Shown here in pieces: positions 43,463 to 52,146 of a stretch of 64,000 bases of DNA; the stretch's first letter is position 1; each line of letters begins with the position of its first letter. This stretch comes from Oscillospiraceae bacterium. Its GTDB lineage: Bacteria > Bacillota > Clostridia > Saccharofermentanales > Saccharofermentanaceae. The DNA is taken from contig FWXP01000005.1 in the NCBI GenBank assembly GCA_900176545.1, positions 1 through 64,000 of the forward strand, given 5' to 3'. The position numbers were made by a program, and so were the translations under genes. The notes under the pieces are model-generated. The model ran no database searches and was not told where the DNA came from. It was given only the letters and a program-made list of their open reading frames with translations.

Positions 43463-44410
43463 ATGAGTAATGGTATTGTTAAGATAGCAACAAGAGAGAG
43501 CTACGGAAACGCTCTGGCAGAGCTCGGTGACGAGTTCAAGGATTTCCTTGTACTCGATGCAGACCTTGCAGGTGCTACAAAGACTTCCGTATTTAAGAAG
43601 AAGTTCCCTGAGAGACATATCGATTGCGGAATCGCAGAGGCTAACATGACAGGTATCGCTGCAGGTATCGCTACCACAGGCACACCCGTATTCATCTCTT
43701 CTTTCGCAATGTTCGCTTCAGGTCGTAACTTCGAGCAGGTAAGAAACTCCATCGGTTATCCTCACCTCAACGTTAAGATCGGTGCTACACACGCAGGTAT
43801 CACAGTAGGTGAAGACGGTGCTACACACCAGTGTATTGAGGATCTTGCTCTTATGAGAGTTATCCCCGGAATGACAGTTATCGTTCCTTCTGATGATACA
43901 GAGGCTAAGGCAGCAGTTCGTGCGGCTCTTCTCAAGGAAGGTCCCGTATACATGAGATTCGGACGTGCAGCAGTACCCGTTATCAACGATCCTGCTAATT
44001 ACAAGTTCGAGATCGGTAAGGCTGTTAAGCTTAAGGACGGTAAGGATATCTCCATCTTCGCTTGCGGCGTTTGCGTTGCAGAGGCTCTTGAGGCAGCTAA
44101 GCTCCTTGAGGCTGACGGAATCAGCGCAGAGGTCATCAACGTTCATACTATCAAGCCCCTTGATGAGGAGACGATCATCGCTTCCGCATCCAAGACAGGC
44201 AGAGTATTCACTGTTGAGGAGCACTCCATCATCGGTGGTCTCGGAAGTGCAGTAGCTGAGTGCCTCACATCCGCAGATCTTCCTAACAACACTAAGATCA
44301 CGAGAATAGGTGTGAATGATGAGTTCGGTCAGTCCGGTAAGGCTGCTGAGCTTCTGAAGTTCTATAAGCTCGATGCACAGAGCATCTATGAGCGCATCAA
44401 GAATTCCTAA
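43463..44410 (+). CDS. Transketolase, C-terminal subunit
   Basis: 315 residues: the pyrimidine-binding domain (DADLAGATKTSVFKKKFPERHIDCGIAEANMTGIAAG with the catalytic Glu) and the C-terminal domain (TGRVFTVEEHSIIGGLGSAVAE). Last gene of the xylB operon, followed by a stem-loop terminator. GTGGAGGAATT supplies the ribosome site. Confidence 0.95.
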   Translation: MSNGIVKIATRESYGNALAELGDEFKDFLVLDADLAGATKTSVFKKKFPERHIDCGIAEANMTGIAAGIATTGTPVFISSFAMFASGRNFEQVRNSIGYPHLNVKIGATHAGITVGEDGATHQCIEDLALMRVIPGMTVIVPSDDTEAKAAVRAALLKEGPVYMRFGRAAVPVINDPANYKFEIGKAVKLKDGKDISIFACGVCVAEALEAAKLLEADGISAEVINVHTIKPLDEETIIASASKTGRVFTVEEHSIIGGLGSAVAECLTSADLPNNTKITRIGVNDEFGQSGKAAELLKFYKLDAQSIYERIKNS

Positions 44411-44439
44411 GACACTACCTTCCTCTTCTTATCCATAGT

Positions 44440-44476
44440 AAACCGCCGGCGCCTGTATATCAGACGTCGGCGGTTT
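44440..44476 (+). terminator. Stem-loop at the end of the xylB operon
   Basis: AAACCGCCGGCG (44440-44451) pairs with CGTCGGCGGTTT (44465-44476) with one G-T. The T-run after it is short, so it may be weak or bidirectional with the convergent DUF624 gene. Confidence 0.65.
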
Positions 44477-44500
44477 GTATAGTGCGAAAATATATTGTCG

Positions 44501-45151
44501 TCAGATATCGTCTTCTTCGTCTTCCTCCTTGGGAAGATAAGGGAGGAATATCTTTCTTAAGAATACAGAACAAAGAAGGGCAGTAAGCGCAAATCCAATA
44601 AATACCATGATGCTAAGGAGCGTCACTGATACGGCGTCAAATGCGATCAGTAAGCCTGCTAAGCCGGCATGGACGATAAATATGAATATCGTAGTGGGAA
44701 GGTGAGCTATAGCGAGCAGGAACGCATTCTTTATGACTACCTTTAGAGGGTCGTAACATTGTGACAAAAGCGGGAATGCGTAGGCTCCTACGGAAAATAT
44801 GATGAAGAGAACGAGAAGGGGAGGGATCATCATCCAGAAGCTCGTACCTTCAAGACCCGCCCATACGAGGAATACGCTGTAAGACATGACAAGGCTCATA
44901 AGGAGCATCGGGATCCAGAGGATAAATGTCTTCTTGAAGTTCTTGAAGAAGGTTCCGAAGTAATCGGATAAGAGGAAGACCTCCTCGCCGTCTAATATCT
45001 CAAATGTGATCTTATATAAAGAAGTAAGAGCAGGGCCGATAGTTATTATCGGTATGCAAGTGACCATAAAGAAGAGATTGGCCATTATAAGATTGAATAT
45101 TGCTGTCAGGAATCTCATTCCCGGACTTGTTGATTTTAAAAGATCGCGCAT
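44501..45151 (-). CDS. DUF624 (YesL-like) membrane protein
   Basis: 216 residues, about five membrane helices, and an acidic C-terminus (PKEEDEEDDI). The DUF624 pattern NLIMANLFFMVTCIPIITIGPALTSLY near the N-terminus is clear. Such proteins are usually encoded beside CUT1 sugar ABC importers, as here, and are thought to assist the transporter, but their job is unproven. Divergent from the sugar-binding lipoprotein gene, with which it shares the 254-bp regulatory region. Confidence 0.88.
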   Translation of the reverse strand: MRDLLKSTSPGMRFLTAIFNLIMANLFFMVTCIPIITIGPALTSLYKITFEILDGEEVFLLSDYFGTFFKNFKKTFILWIPMLLMSLVMSYSVFLVWAGLEGTSFWMMIPPLLVLFIIFSVGAYAFPLLSQCYDPLKVVIKNAFLLAIAHLPTTIFIFIVHAGLAGLLIAFDAVSVTLLSIMVFIGFALTALLCSVFLRKIFLPYLPKEEDEEDDI

Positions 45152-45246
45152 AAATATCGTTTCCTATCAAATTAGTAAGCAGATTATACATAATATGACA
45201 AAAATACTCAAAAAAACGGGGCTCGATTAGTGCAAAGTGCAAAACT

Positions 45247-45310
45247 TAGCAACATTTGCAAAAAACTTAGCAACATTGGTAAAGAAAAGTAAGGAGCTTT
45301 TGGGTATTAT
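45247..45310 (+). promoter_or_regulatory. AraC-type direct repeats and promoter of the sugar-binding protein gene
   Basis: TAGCAACATTTGCAAAA (45247-45263) and TAGCAACATTGGTAAAG (45268-45284) start exactly 21 bp apart. The second abuts the expected -35, and TATTAT at 45305-45310 is the -10, 37 bp from the second repeat start. Same geometry as at 49921. Confidence 0.65.
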
Positions 45311-45405
45311 TGCGATGTAAATACTAAATTCCGGCCGGTCTTTAGTCAAACTACACAATGCGTAAGCAGAAAAACTAACATTCCAACAAATCAGGAGGAA
45401 AAACT

Positions 45406-46893
45406 ATGAAGAAATTTGTGGCAGGTATGCTCTGTTTCTGCATGATGGCAGCAGTTGCTACAGCTTGCGGCGGTGGCGATTCCAACGGAAGTGATACACC
45501 CGCAACAACAGTGAACAATGGTGGTGGTGATACAGGTGAGACCACAGAAGATCCCGCTACTGATCCCGCTAACGAAGGCAAGACTCCTATTAATCTCTAT
45601 GCTTTCACTGAGGAAGTTCCTATGATGTGCCAGTGTTTCCTTGACACACATCCCGACTTCGCTGCTCAGTACTACATCAACAAGACAGTTATCCCTACAA
45701 CAGAACAGCAGTATCAGCCCGCTCTTGACCAGGCATTGCTCAATGGTGGCGAAGATGCACCTGATATGTATGTATGTGAGGAAGCATTCATCATCAAGTA
45801 TACACAGGGTGATATGTCTTCTTTCGCAGCTCCCTACGAAGATCTCGGTATTGACGTAGACGCTAAGATCGAAGAGGCTCAGATCGCTCCTTATACAGTT
45901 GAGTGCGGTACTAACCCTGACGGTAAGGTAGTTGCACTTGGTTATCAGACAACTGGTGGTGCTTTCATTTATAGAAGATCTATCGCTACAGAAGTATTCG
46001 GAACAGATGATCCCGATGCAATCGCTGAGCAGATCGGTGCCGGCACAAACAGCTGGGACGCTTTCTGGGATACAGCTGACGAGCTTGCTGCTAACGATAT
46101 CGCTATCGTTTCCTCTATCGGTGATATGTGGAACGTAGTTAAGCACCAGCCCAACACATCTGCATGGGTTGTAGACGGCGCTCTTAACATCGATCCTAAC
46201 AGAGAGTCTTTCCTTGACATCGCTAAGGATCTTATTGACAACGGTTACTGCAACGATACATCTGCTTGGCAGGATGCATGGTTCGCAGACATGGCTGGTA
46301 TCGGTGAGAAGCCTGTATTCGGTTTCTTCGGACCTGCTTGGCTCGTAAACTACACAATCGCTCCTCACTGCGGTGGTGATTCTGCTCCCGCTGATGGCGA
46401 TTTCACACAGGGCAACACATACGGTGACTGGGCTGTTTGTCAGTCTCCTGTAGGCTTCTTCTGGGGCGGTTCTTGGGTTCTTTGCAACAACGATTCCGAC
46501 AAGAAGGAAGCAGTTGGCCAGATCATCGAGTGGATCACACTTGATTGCACAAACACAGGTCTCCAGTATTACTGGGCTAACGGTATGATCTCTACAGACA
46601 ACTACGCTGAAGACGGTGTAATGCCTGAGGGTACATACACATCTGACTCCGTTGCATCTGCTGTTGTAATGGGTATGTCCGATGGTTCCTCCGACTTCCT
46701 CGGTGGACAGAACATGTTCGACGTATTCGTACCTGCAAATGAGTTCGCTTCCGGTGAAGGCATGACACAGTACGATGAGAATATCAACGCTGAGTGGCAG
46801 AACCAGGCTGGTTACTACGCTCACGGTGAGAAGGATCGTGACGCAGCAATCGAGGACTTCCAGACATACGTATCTGAGAACCTTGGTCTCTGA
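45406..46893 (+). CDS. Sugar ABC transporter substrate-binding lipoprotein
   Basis: 495 residues. Signal peptide with lipobox ending AVATAC, lipidated at C21, then a Gly/Ser/Thr linker to about 60 and a family 1 extracellular solute-binding fold. Unlike most such proteins it is Cys-rich in the mature part (MCQC, YVCEEAF, VECGTNP, NPFAPHCGG-like region, VCQSPVG, LCNN, LDCTN), so disulfides or metal contacts are possible. It delivers sugar to permeases 47033 and 48005. Given the neighbours, xylo-oligosaccharides are likely. AGGAGG precedes the ATG, and the codon use is that of a highly expressed gene. No ATPase is encoded nearby, so a shared MsmK-type ATPase is implied. Confidence 0.92.
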   Translation: MKKFVAGMLCFCMMAAVATACGGGDSNGSDTPATTVNNGGGDTGETTEDPATDPANEGKTPINLYAFTEEVPMMCQCFLDTHPDFAAQYYINKTVIPTTEQQYQPALDQALLNGGEDAPDMYVCEEAFIIKYTQGDMSSFAAPYEDLGIDVDAKIEEAQIAPYTVECGTNPDGKVVALGYQTTGGAFIYRRSIATEVFGTDDPDAIAEQIGAGTNSWDAFWDTADELAANDIAIVSSIGDMWNVVKHQPNTSAWVVDGALNIDPNRESFLDIAKDLIDNGYCNDTSAWQDAWFADMAGIGEKPVFGFFGPAWLVNYTIAPHCGGDSAPADGDFTQGNTYGDWAVCQSPVGFFWGGSWVLCNNDSDKKEAVGQIIEWITLDCTNTGLQYYWANGMISTDNYAEDGVMPEGTYTSDSVASAVVMGMSDGSSDFLGGQNMFDVFVPANEFASGEGMTQYDENINAEWQNQAGYYAHGEKDRDAAIEDFQTYVSENLGL

Positions 46894-46957
46894 TTCACAA
46901 ACTAGACGATTATAATAGCGGCGCTTACGCGTAGTTTAATCATCTAATTACAGCAAG

Positions 46958-46987
46958 GGGCGGCCTCGGAGTTGCCGAGAGCCGCCC
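46958..46987 (+). terminator. Intra-operon stem-loop after the binding protein gene
   Basis: Stem GGGCGGCCTCGG/CCGAGaGCCGCCC, 12 bp with one bulge, followed by a T-rich TCTTGTTGTCTTT. Partial termination here would let the binding protein exceed the permeases in amount. Confidence 0.65.
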
Positions 46988-47032
46988 TCTTGTTGTCTTT
47001 AAAACAAACACAACTTAACGAGGCGGGTGTTT

Positions 47033-48004
47033 ATGGGCAAGAAAAGAATAAGTTATGCAAAATGGGGCTACATTTTCTCAATACCCTTCGTAGTCGCATT
47101 TGCACTCTTTACGTTATATCCCATCGTATACACGGTATTTATCGCATTTACTGACCTTAAGGGTGCAGCTAATACTACACCTCATCTGCTTAAGGATGAC
47201 ATCCTTAAGAACTTCAAGGAAGTACTTGCAACGAGCCAGTTCAAGCAGTCTTTCGGTAATACATGGAAGATCTGGATCATGAACTTTATCCCTCAGATGG
47301 GACTCGCGCTTCTCTTAACCGCATGGTTTACGGATAACAGAAGCAAGATCAAGGGCCAGGGACTTTTCAAAGTCGCTTTTTATATGCCTAACATTATCAC
47401 GGCAGCTACGGTAGCTATCATGTTCAACGCATTCTTCGGCTACCCTATCGGTCCGGTAAATGACCTTCTGATAAGATTCCACTTCGTGGATTCAGCTCAG
47501 AATTTCCTGATCAAGAAAGCTAATGGTCAGAACATTGTAGCTTTCATCCAGTTCTGGATGTGGTTCGGCTACACAATGATCACGTTGATATCCGGTGTAA
47601 TCGGTATTGATCCTTCAATATTCGAGGCAGCCGAGATGGATGGAGCTAACAGAGTTCAGACATTCATCTACGTAACGATCCCGAGCATCAGGACCATCTT
47701 GTTGTTCTCACTTGTAACATCACTTATCGGTGGTCTCAACATGTTCGATATTCCTTTGTTGTTCCTCAACGGAGGACCTGACAATGCCACACTTACGACA
47801 AACGTATTCATATATAAGCAGGCTTTCTCCGGCGCTTACCTTTACAACAGAGCCGCTGCAGCTTCACTTATAATGTTGTGCATCATCGTAGTATTCTCAT
47901 CCCTTCTGTTCTGGCTTATGCGTGACAGAGATGCTGAGAAGGCTAAGAAGCTTCGTAAGCAGGCTATCAAGGAAGCAAAACTTAAGGCAAAGGGGGTGGC
48001 TTAA
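47033..48004 (+). CDS. Sugar ABC permease (MalF-like, CUT1)
   Basis: 323 residues from ATG 47033; the GTG at 47027 lies within the ribosome site GAGGCGGGTG. Six membrane helices, with the EAA loop EAAEMDGANRVQTFIYVTIPSI contacting the ATPase. It pairs with the permease at 48005, whose start directly follows its stop. Confidence 0.94.
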   Translation: MGKKRISYAKWGYIFSIPFVVAFALFTLYPIVYTVFIAFTDLKGAANTTPHLLKDDILKNFKEVLATSQFKQSFGNTWKIWIMNFIPQMGLALLLTAWFTDNRSKIKGQGLFKVAFYMPNIITAATVAIMFNAFFGYPIGPVNDLLIRFHFVDSAQNFLIKKANGQNIVAFIQFWMWFGYTMITLISGVIGIDPSIFEAAEMDGANRVQTFIYVTIPSIRTILLFSLVTSLIGGLNMFDIPLLFLNGGPDNATLTTNVFIYKQAFSGAYLYNRAAAASLIMLCIIVVFSSLLFWLMRDRDAEKAKKLRKQAIKEAKLKAKGVA

Positions 48005-48886
48005 ATGGCTGAGGTTGCAACAACAAAGCTCAAGAAGCCTTCCGCGATCAATAAGAGGAAGAACCCTATTTACATGACGGTCATCTACATCGTTTGTATC
48101 ATTCTCCTTCTCCTCTGCTTAATGCCTTTCTGGCTCCTTCTCGTAAACGCTACGAGATCTTCAGTTGAGATCCAGACACACGCTGTATCTCTTATCCCTT
48201 CAAAGTATCTCCAGAATAACTGGAAGGTATTCCAGGGTAAGGACTTCAACGTAGCAGTAGGCTTTAAGAATTCACTTATCATATCTACTTGTGCTACGGC
48301 ACTTGCAGTTTATTTCTCATCACTTACCGCATATGCTCTTACAGCATATGAGTGGAAGCTCAGAGACGGATTCTTCGGTTTCATCATGGGTGTCATGATG
48401 ATTCCCGGACAGGTAACATCTATCGGTTTCTATCAGATGTGCTATAAGCTTCATCTTACAAACAACCACCTGATGCTCATCCTTCCTTCTATCGCAGCTC
48501 CCATGATGGTATTCTTCATGAGACAGTACCTTCAGGCTTCACTTTCGATCGAGATCGTTGAGTCTGCAAGAGTTGACGGAGCGAACGAGTTCTTCACATT
48601 CAACAGGATCGTTCTTCCTATCATGAAGCCGGCTATGGCTACACAGGCTATCTTCTCATTCGTAGGATCCTGGAATAACCTCTTTACTCCTATGATCCTT
48701 CTTACAAAGAACGAGCTCAAGACAATGCCTGTCATGGTTTCGCTTCTTAAGGGTGATATCTACAGAACAGAGTACGGTGCTATCTACCTCGGACTTTTCC
48801 TTACGGTATTGCCTCTTATCATCATCTATCTCTTACTCTCGAGATACATCGTTGCAGGTGTTGCACTCGGTGCCGTAAAGGGTTGA
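48005..48886 (+). CDS. Sugar ABC permease (MalG-like, CUT1)
   Basis: 293 residues, six membrane helices, EAA loop ESARVDGANEFFTFNRIVLPIM. The start codon immediately follows the stop of the MalF-like permease, with GGGGGTGG as ribosome site. Ends the three-gene importer operon. Confidence 0.94.
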   Translation: MAEVATTKLKKPSAINKRKNPIYMTVIYIVCIILLLLCLMPFWLLLVNATRSSVEIQTHAVSLIPSKYLQNNWKVFQGKDFNVAVGFKNSLIISTCATALAVYFSSLTAYALTAYEWKLRDGFFGFIMGVMMIPGQVTSIGFYQMCYKLHLTNNHLMLILPSIAAPMMVFFMRQYLQASLSIEIVESARVDGANEFFTFNRIVLPIMKPAMATQAIFSFVGSWNNLFTPMILLTKNELKTMPVMVSLLKGDIYRTEYGAIYLGLFLTVLPLIIIYLLLSRYIVAGVALGAVKG

Positions 48887-48907
48887 TCGAAGTACAAGTT
48901 ACAAACA

Positions 48908-48936
48908 AAACGCGGAAGGTTTTTCCTTCCGCGTTT
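48908..48936 (+). terminator. Terminator of the sugar importer operon
   Basis: Perfect 12-bp stem AAACGCGGAAGG/CCTTCCGCGTTT with loop TTTTT, then TTCTT. Confidence 0.9.
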
Positions 48937-48962
48937 TTCTTATGCAAAAAATATCAATAGGA

Positions 48963-49877
48963 TCAGAGCCTGGACTGTCTTATCTGCTGTCTGTACTTAG
49001 AGGGAGTGCAGTTAGCATGAGCCGAGAATGATCTTGTGAATGTAGACTGGTTAGTGAAGCCGCACATTCTTCCGACTTCGGTTATGGACAAGCTGTCATC
49101 TTCAAGGAGCGTCTTGGCTGCGATTATCCTCCTATGGCAGAGATAGTCGTAGAAGGAGGAGTTAGTGAACTCCTTGAAGAGCCTTGCGAAGTGGAACTTG
49201 GAGAATCCCACGAATGTTGCTGCATACTCAAGGCTGATGTTGTCCATGTAATGAGTATTGATGTAAGCGATAAGGCTCTTGAACTTATAGAAATTCTTAT
49301 GCTGCTTATCGTTGGTGAAGTTGACCATCTTGAGCGAAGATTCATCCTGTGCAAGGATCGCAAAAACTTCGGTAAGACGTGAGAAGATGCTCATCTCATA
49401 TACCTTACCCATGTAGTTAAAGTAGATCTCTACGATCTCAAGGAAGAAGTTATATATCTTCTTATATGTATCCGGGTGTGTGATGGAGTTGATGAGCTGC
49501 GGTTCCTTCAGGAATTCGGCCAGATCATCGTAGTCATACATCCTCTTTAAGAAATCCAGTTCAAAGAGGAATACGAATCTCTTACCTTCGGAATCGCACT
49601 CGACTTCGTGGGGGATAGAAGGGGGGATTATCAGGATATCTCCGCAGTTCAAGTGGAACCTTCTGCCGTCAGCGATATACTTGTAGCTGTTCTCGACAGG
49701 TATTACTACCTCCGCTGCCGTGTGGCTGTGCTTGGGGTATGACTCTACCTGGAAGTTGTACCAGATACGTATATTACAGTTAGGGGCGAAGATGATATCC
49801 TCCACCTCATCTATGACCGTACGCTTGACGAAGTCTCGGATAGGTTGGTTATAACTTCTGTCAGGATCGAATTCCAT
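48963..49877 (-). CDS. AraC-family regulator, probable activator of the xylo-oligosaccharide genes
   Basis: 304 residues. N-terminal cupin (about 45-110: VESYPKHSHTAAEVVIPVENSYKYIADGRRF, CGDILIIPPSIPHEVEC). C-terminal pair of helix-turn-helix motifs (about 200-300: NISLEYAATFVGFSKFHFARLFKEF and LSITEVGRMCGFTNQSTFTRSFSAHANCTPSKYRQ). It lies between the importer operon and the GH3 operon, and both promoters carry direct repeats of AraC type, so it is the best candidate to bind them. Divergent from the GH3 gene, sharing 140 bp. Confidence 0.9.
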   Translation of the reverse strand: MEFDPDRSYNQPIRDFVKRTVIDEVEDIIFAPNCNIRIWYNFQVESYPKHSHTAAEVVIPVENSYKYIADGRRFHLNCGDILIIPPSIPHEVECDSEGKRFVFLFELDFLKRMYDYDDLAEFLKEPQLINSITHPDTYKKIYNFFLEIVEIYFNYMGKVYEMSIFSRLTEVFAILAQDESSLKMVNFTNDKQHKNFYKFKSLIAYINTHYMDNISLEYAATFVGFSKFHFARLFKEFTNSSFYDYLCHRRIIAAKTLLEDDSLSITEVGRMCGFTNQSTFTRSFSAHANCTPSKYRQQIRQSRL

Positions 49878-49920
49878 GGTCTTTCTCCTTATCCTTTATA
49901 TGATGCATTATTACTGAATA

Positions 49921-49984
49921 TAGCAATATATGTCAATAACAGAGCAATAATTGTTAATACCTTCAGTGGAATATCCTGTAAAAT
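49921..49984 (+). promoter_or_regulatory. AraC-type direct repeats and promoter of the GH3 gene
   Basis: TAGCAATATATGTCAAT (49921-49937) and GAGCAATAATTGTTAAT (49942-49958) start 21 bp apart. TAAAAT at 49979-49984 is the -10, 37 bp from the second repeat start. Confidence 0.6.
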
Positions 49985-50017
49985 TGAGATAGTGACTTTA
50001 TTAAGCGAGGGCCATAT

Positions 50018-52132
50018 ATGGACAGACAGAAAGCATTAGCTAAGGCGACGGAACTGGTCGATCAGATGACGACCGAAGAGATGATATCCCAGTTGAGATA
50101 CGATGCTCCCGCCATCGAGAGATTAGGGATCCCCGAGTACAACTGGTGGAACGAAGGTCTTCACGGAGTAGCAAGAGCCGGAACGGCAACGATGTTCCCT
50201 CAGGCTATAGGTCTTGGAGCAACTTGGGACAAGGAGCTCTTAGGTCAGGTCGGTGAAGTCATTTCCGAAGAGGGAAGAGCTAAGTACAATGCTTTCTCCA
50301 AGCTTGAAGACAGAGACATATACAAGGGACTTACCTACTGGTCTCCCAACGTTAATCTCTTCCGTGACCCCAGGTGGGGAAGAGGACAGGAGACTTACGG
50401 TGAGGATCCCGTTCTTATATCAGATCTTGCGGTACCCTTCATAAAGGGACTGCAGGGCGACGGCGAGCACATGAAGCTCGCGGCGTGCGCCAAGCATTTC
50501 GCTGTGCATTCAGGTCCTGAAGCATTAAGACACAGCTTCGACGCAAAGGCAACAAAGAAGGATCTTTATGAGACATATCTTCCCCAGTTCGAGGCTTGCG
50601 TCAAGGAGGGCAAGGTCGAGTCCGTAATGGGCGCTTATAACAGAGTCAACGGTGAGCCCGCGTGTGCACAGAACTATCTTATGAACGATGTTCTTAGGGG
50701 AGACTGGGGCTTTGAAGGCCACTATGTATCCGACTGCTGGGCGCTTCGTGATTTCCATGAGAACCACAGAGTAACGAAATGCATGGAGGACAGCGCAGCT
50801 CTTGCCATCAACACAGGTTGTGACCTTAACTGCGGCTGTACATATCTTGTTCTCGACAAGGCAGTAAGGCAGGGAAAGGTAAAGAAGGAGACCGTAAGGC
50901 AGGCTGCCATCAGGCTCTTTACTACAAGATTCCTGCTGGGTCTCTTCGAGAAGACGGATTTTGACGATATCCCTTATGAGAAGGTAGAGTGCAAGGAGCA
51001 CCTAGAGCTCTCCGCTAAGGCAGCAGCAGAGTCGGTAGTACTTCTTAAGAACGACAACATCCTTCCTCTTGATCTTAATAAGTTCAAGACTATCGCGGTC
51101 ATAGGCCCTAACGCAGACAGCCGCAAGGCTCTCGAGGGTAACTACCACGGAACCACATCTCAGCATATTACTGTCATTGAAGGTATCAGGAAGGCGTTGC
51201 CCGACACAAGGATCCTCTACTCGGAGGGCTGCGATATCTGCGAGAAGAAGCCTGATTTCCTTGCCAGGGAGTATAACAGGATCTCGGAGGCTGTCACAGC
51301 TACCGAGCATTCGGATCTTGCTATCCTCGTTCTCGGACTCAACGAGAACCTTGAGGGTGAAGAAGGAGATACGGGTAACCAGTTCGCATCAGGCGATAAG
51401 ATCGACCTTCAGGTACCCGAGTGTCAGAGAGTTCTCTGCGATAAGGTATTCGAGGCAGCGAAGGCTAAGGGTATACCTGTTATCGTGATCATGATGACGG
51501 GAAGTGCCATGGATATGCGTGACGCAGATAAGAATGCCAAGGCAGTCCTTCAGGCATGGTATCCCGGTGCTCTCGGAGGATATGAGATAGCCAAGATCTT
51601 AACGGGTGAGGTCAATCCTTCAGCTAAGCTTCCCGTTACTGTCTATAACTCTACGGAAGATCTTCCCGAGTTCACGGATTACTCCATGAAGGGCAGGACA
51701 TACAGATTTATAGAGACTACGCCTCTTTATCCTTTCGGATACGGACTTAACTACAGTGACATCAAGGTTGCAGGTGCCAAGGCTGACGGTAAGGACTTTG
51801 CTTCCGCTTCCAAGGACGGCCTCACTGTCGAAGTAGAGCTTACTAACGATTCTTCCGTGGCAGGCGAAGAGGTAGTACAGATCTACGTTAAGAACGACGA
51901 TATCAATGAGACACTTCACCCTCACCTTGCATCATTCGAGAGAGTTGCAGTACCTGCAGGCGGCAAGGCGACTGTCGAGGTCAAGGTTTCCGCATCCGCA
52001 TTCACTACGGTAGATGAGGAAGGCATAAGAGAAGCAAGAGGCACATCTTCGACTCTCTTTGTCGGCTTAGGTCAGCCCGATGAGAGAACGAAGGAATTAA
52101 CAGGTAAGGACACGATCACTATAAAGATCTGA
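50018..52132 (+). CDS. GH3 beta-xylosidase/beta-glucosidase
   Basis: 704 residues, cytoplasmic. The TIM-barrel domain has KHFAVHSGPE and the nucleophile D239 in YVSDCWALRDFH. The second domain has the ENLEGEEGDTGNQ segment expected to give the acid/base Glu. A fibronectin-III-like domain ends the protein (EEVVQIYVKNDDINETLHPHLASFERV). The WNEGLHGVARAG motif is typical of the xylan 1,4-beta-xylosidase branch. GAGGGCC precedes the ATG. Co-transcribed with galM, 14 bp downstream. Confidence 0.92.
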   Translation: MDRQKALAKATELVDQMTTEEMISQLRYDAPAIERLGIPEYNWWNEGLHGVARAGTATMFPQAIGLGATWDKELLGQVGEVISEEGRAKYNAFSKLEDRDIYKGLTYWSPNVNLFRDPRWGRGQETYGEDPVLISDLAVPFIKGLQGDGEHMKLAACAKHFAVHSGPEALRHSFDAKATKKDLYETYLPQFEACVKEGKVESVMGAYNRVNGEPACAQNYLMNDVLRGDWGFEGHYVSDCWALRDFHENHRVTKCMEDSAALAINTGCDLNCGCTYLVLDKAVRQGKVKKETVRQAAIRLFTTRFLLGLFEKTDFDDIPYEKVECKEHLELSAKAAAESVVLLKNDNILPLDLNKFKTIAVIGPNADSRKALEGNYHGTTSQHITVIEGIRKALPDTRILYSEGCDICEKKPDFLAREYNRISEAVTATEHSDLAILVLGLNENLEGEEGDTGNQFASGDKIDLQVPECQRVLCDKVFEAAKAKGIPVIVIMMTGSAMDMRDADKNAKAVLQAWYPGALGGYEIAKILTGEVNPSAKLPVTVYNSTEDLPEFTDYSMKGRTYRFIETTPLYPFGYGLNYSDIKVAGAKADGKDFASASKDGLTVEVELTNDSSVAGEEVVQIYVKNDDINETLHPHLASFERVAVPAGGKATVEVKVSASAFTTVDEEGIREARGTSSTLFVGLGQPDERTKELTGKDTITIKI

Positions 52133-52146
52133 TAACGGAGGTAAAT

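Noticed and set aside
45391-46824. Long minus-strand open frame (477 codons) antisense to the sugar-binding protein gene
   Set aside because: It has no ribosome site and a Cys/Ser/Val-rich translation without domain logic. It arises because the highly biased codons of the real gene avoid stops on the opposite strand.
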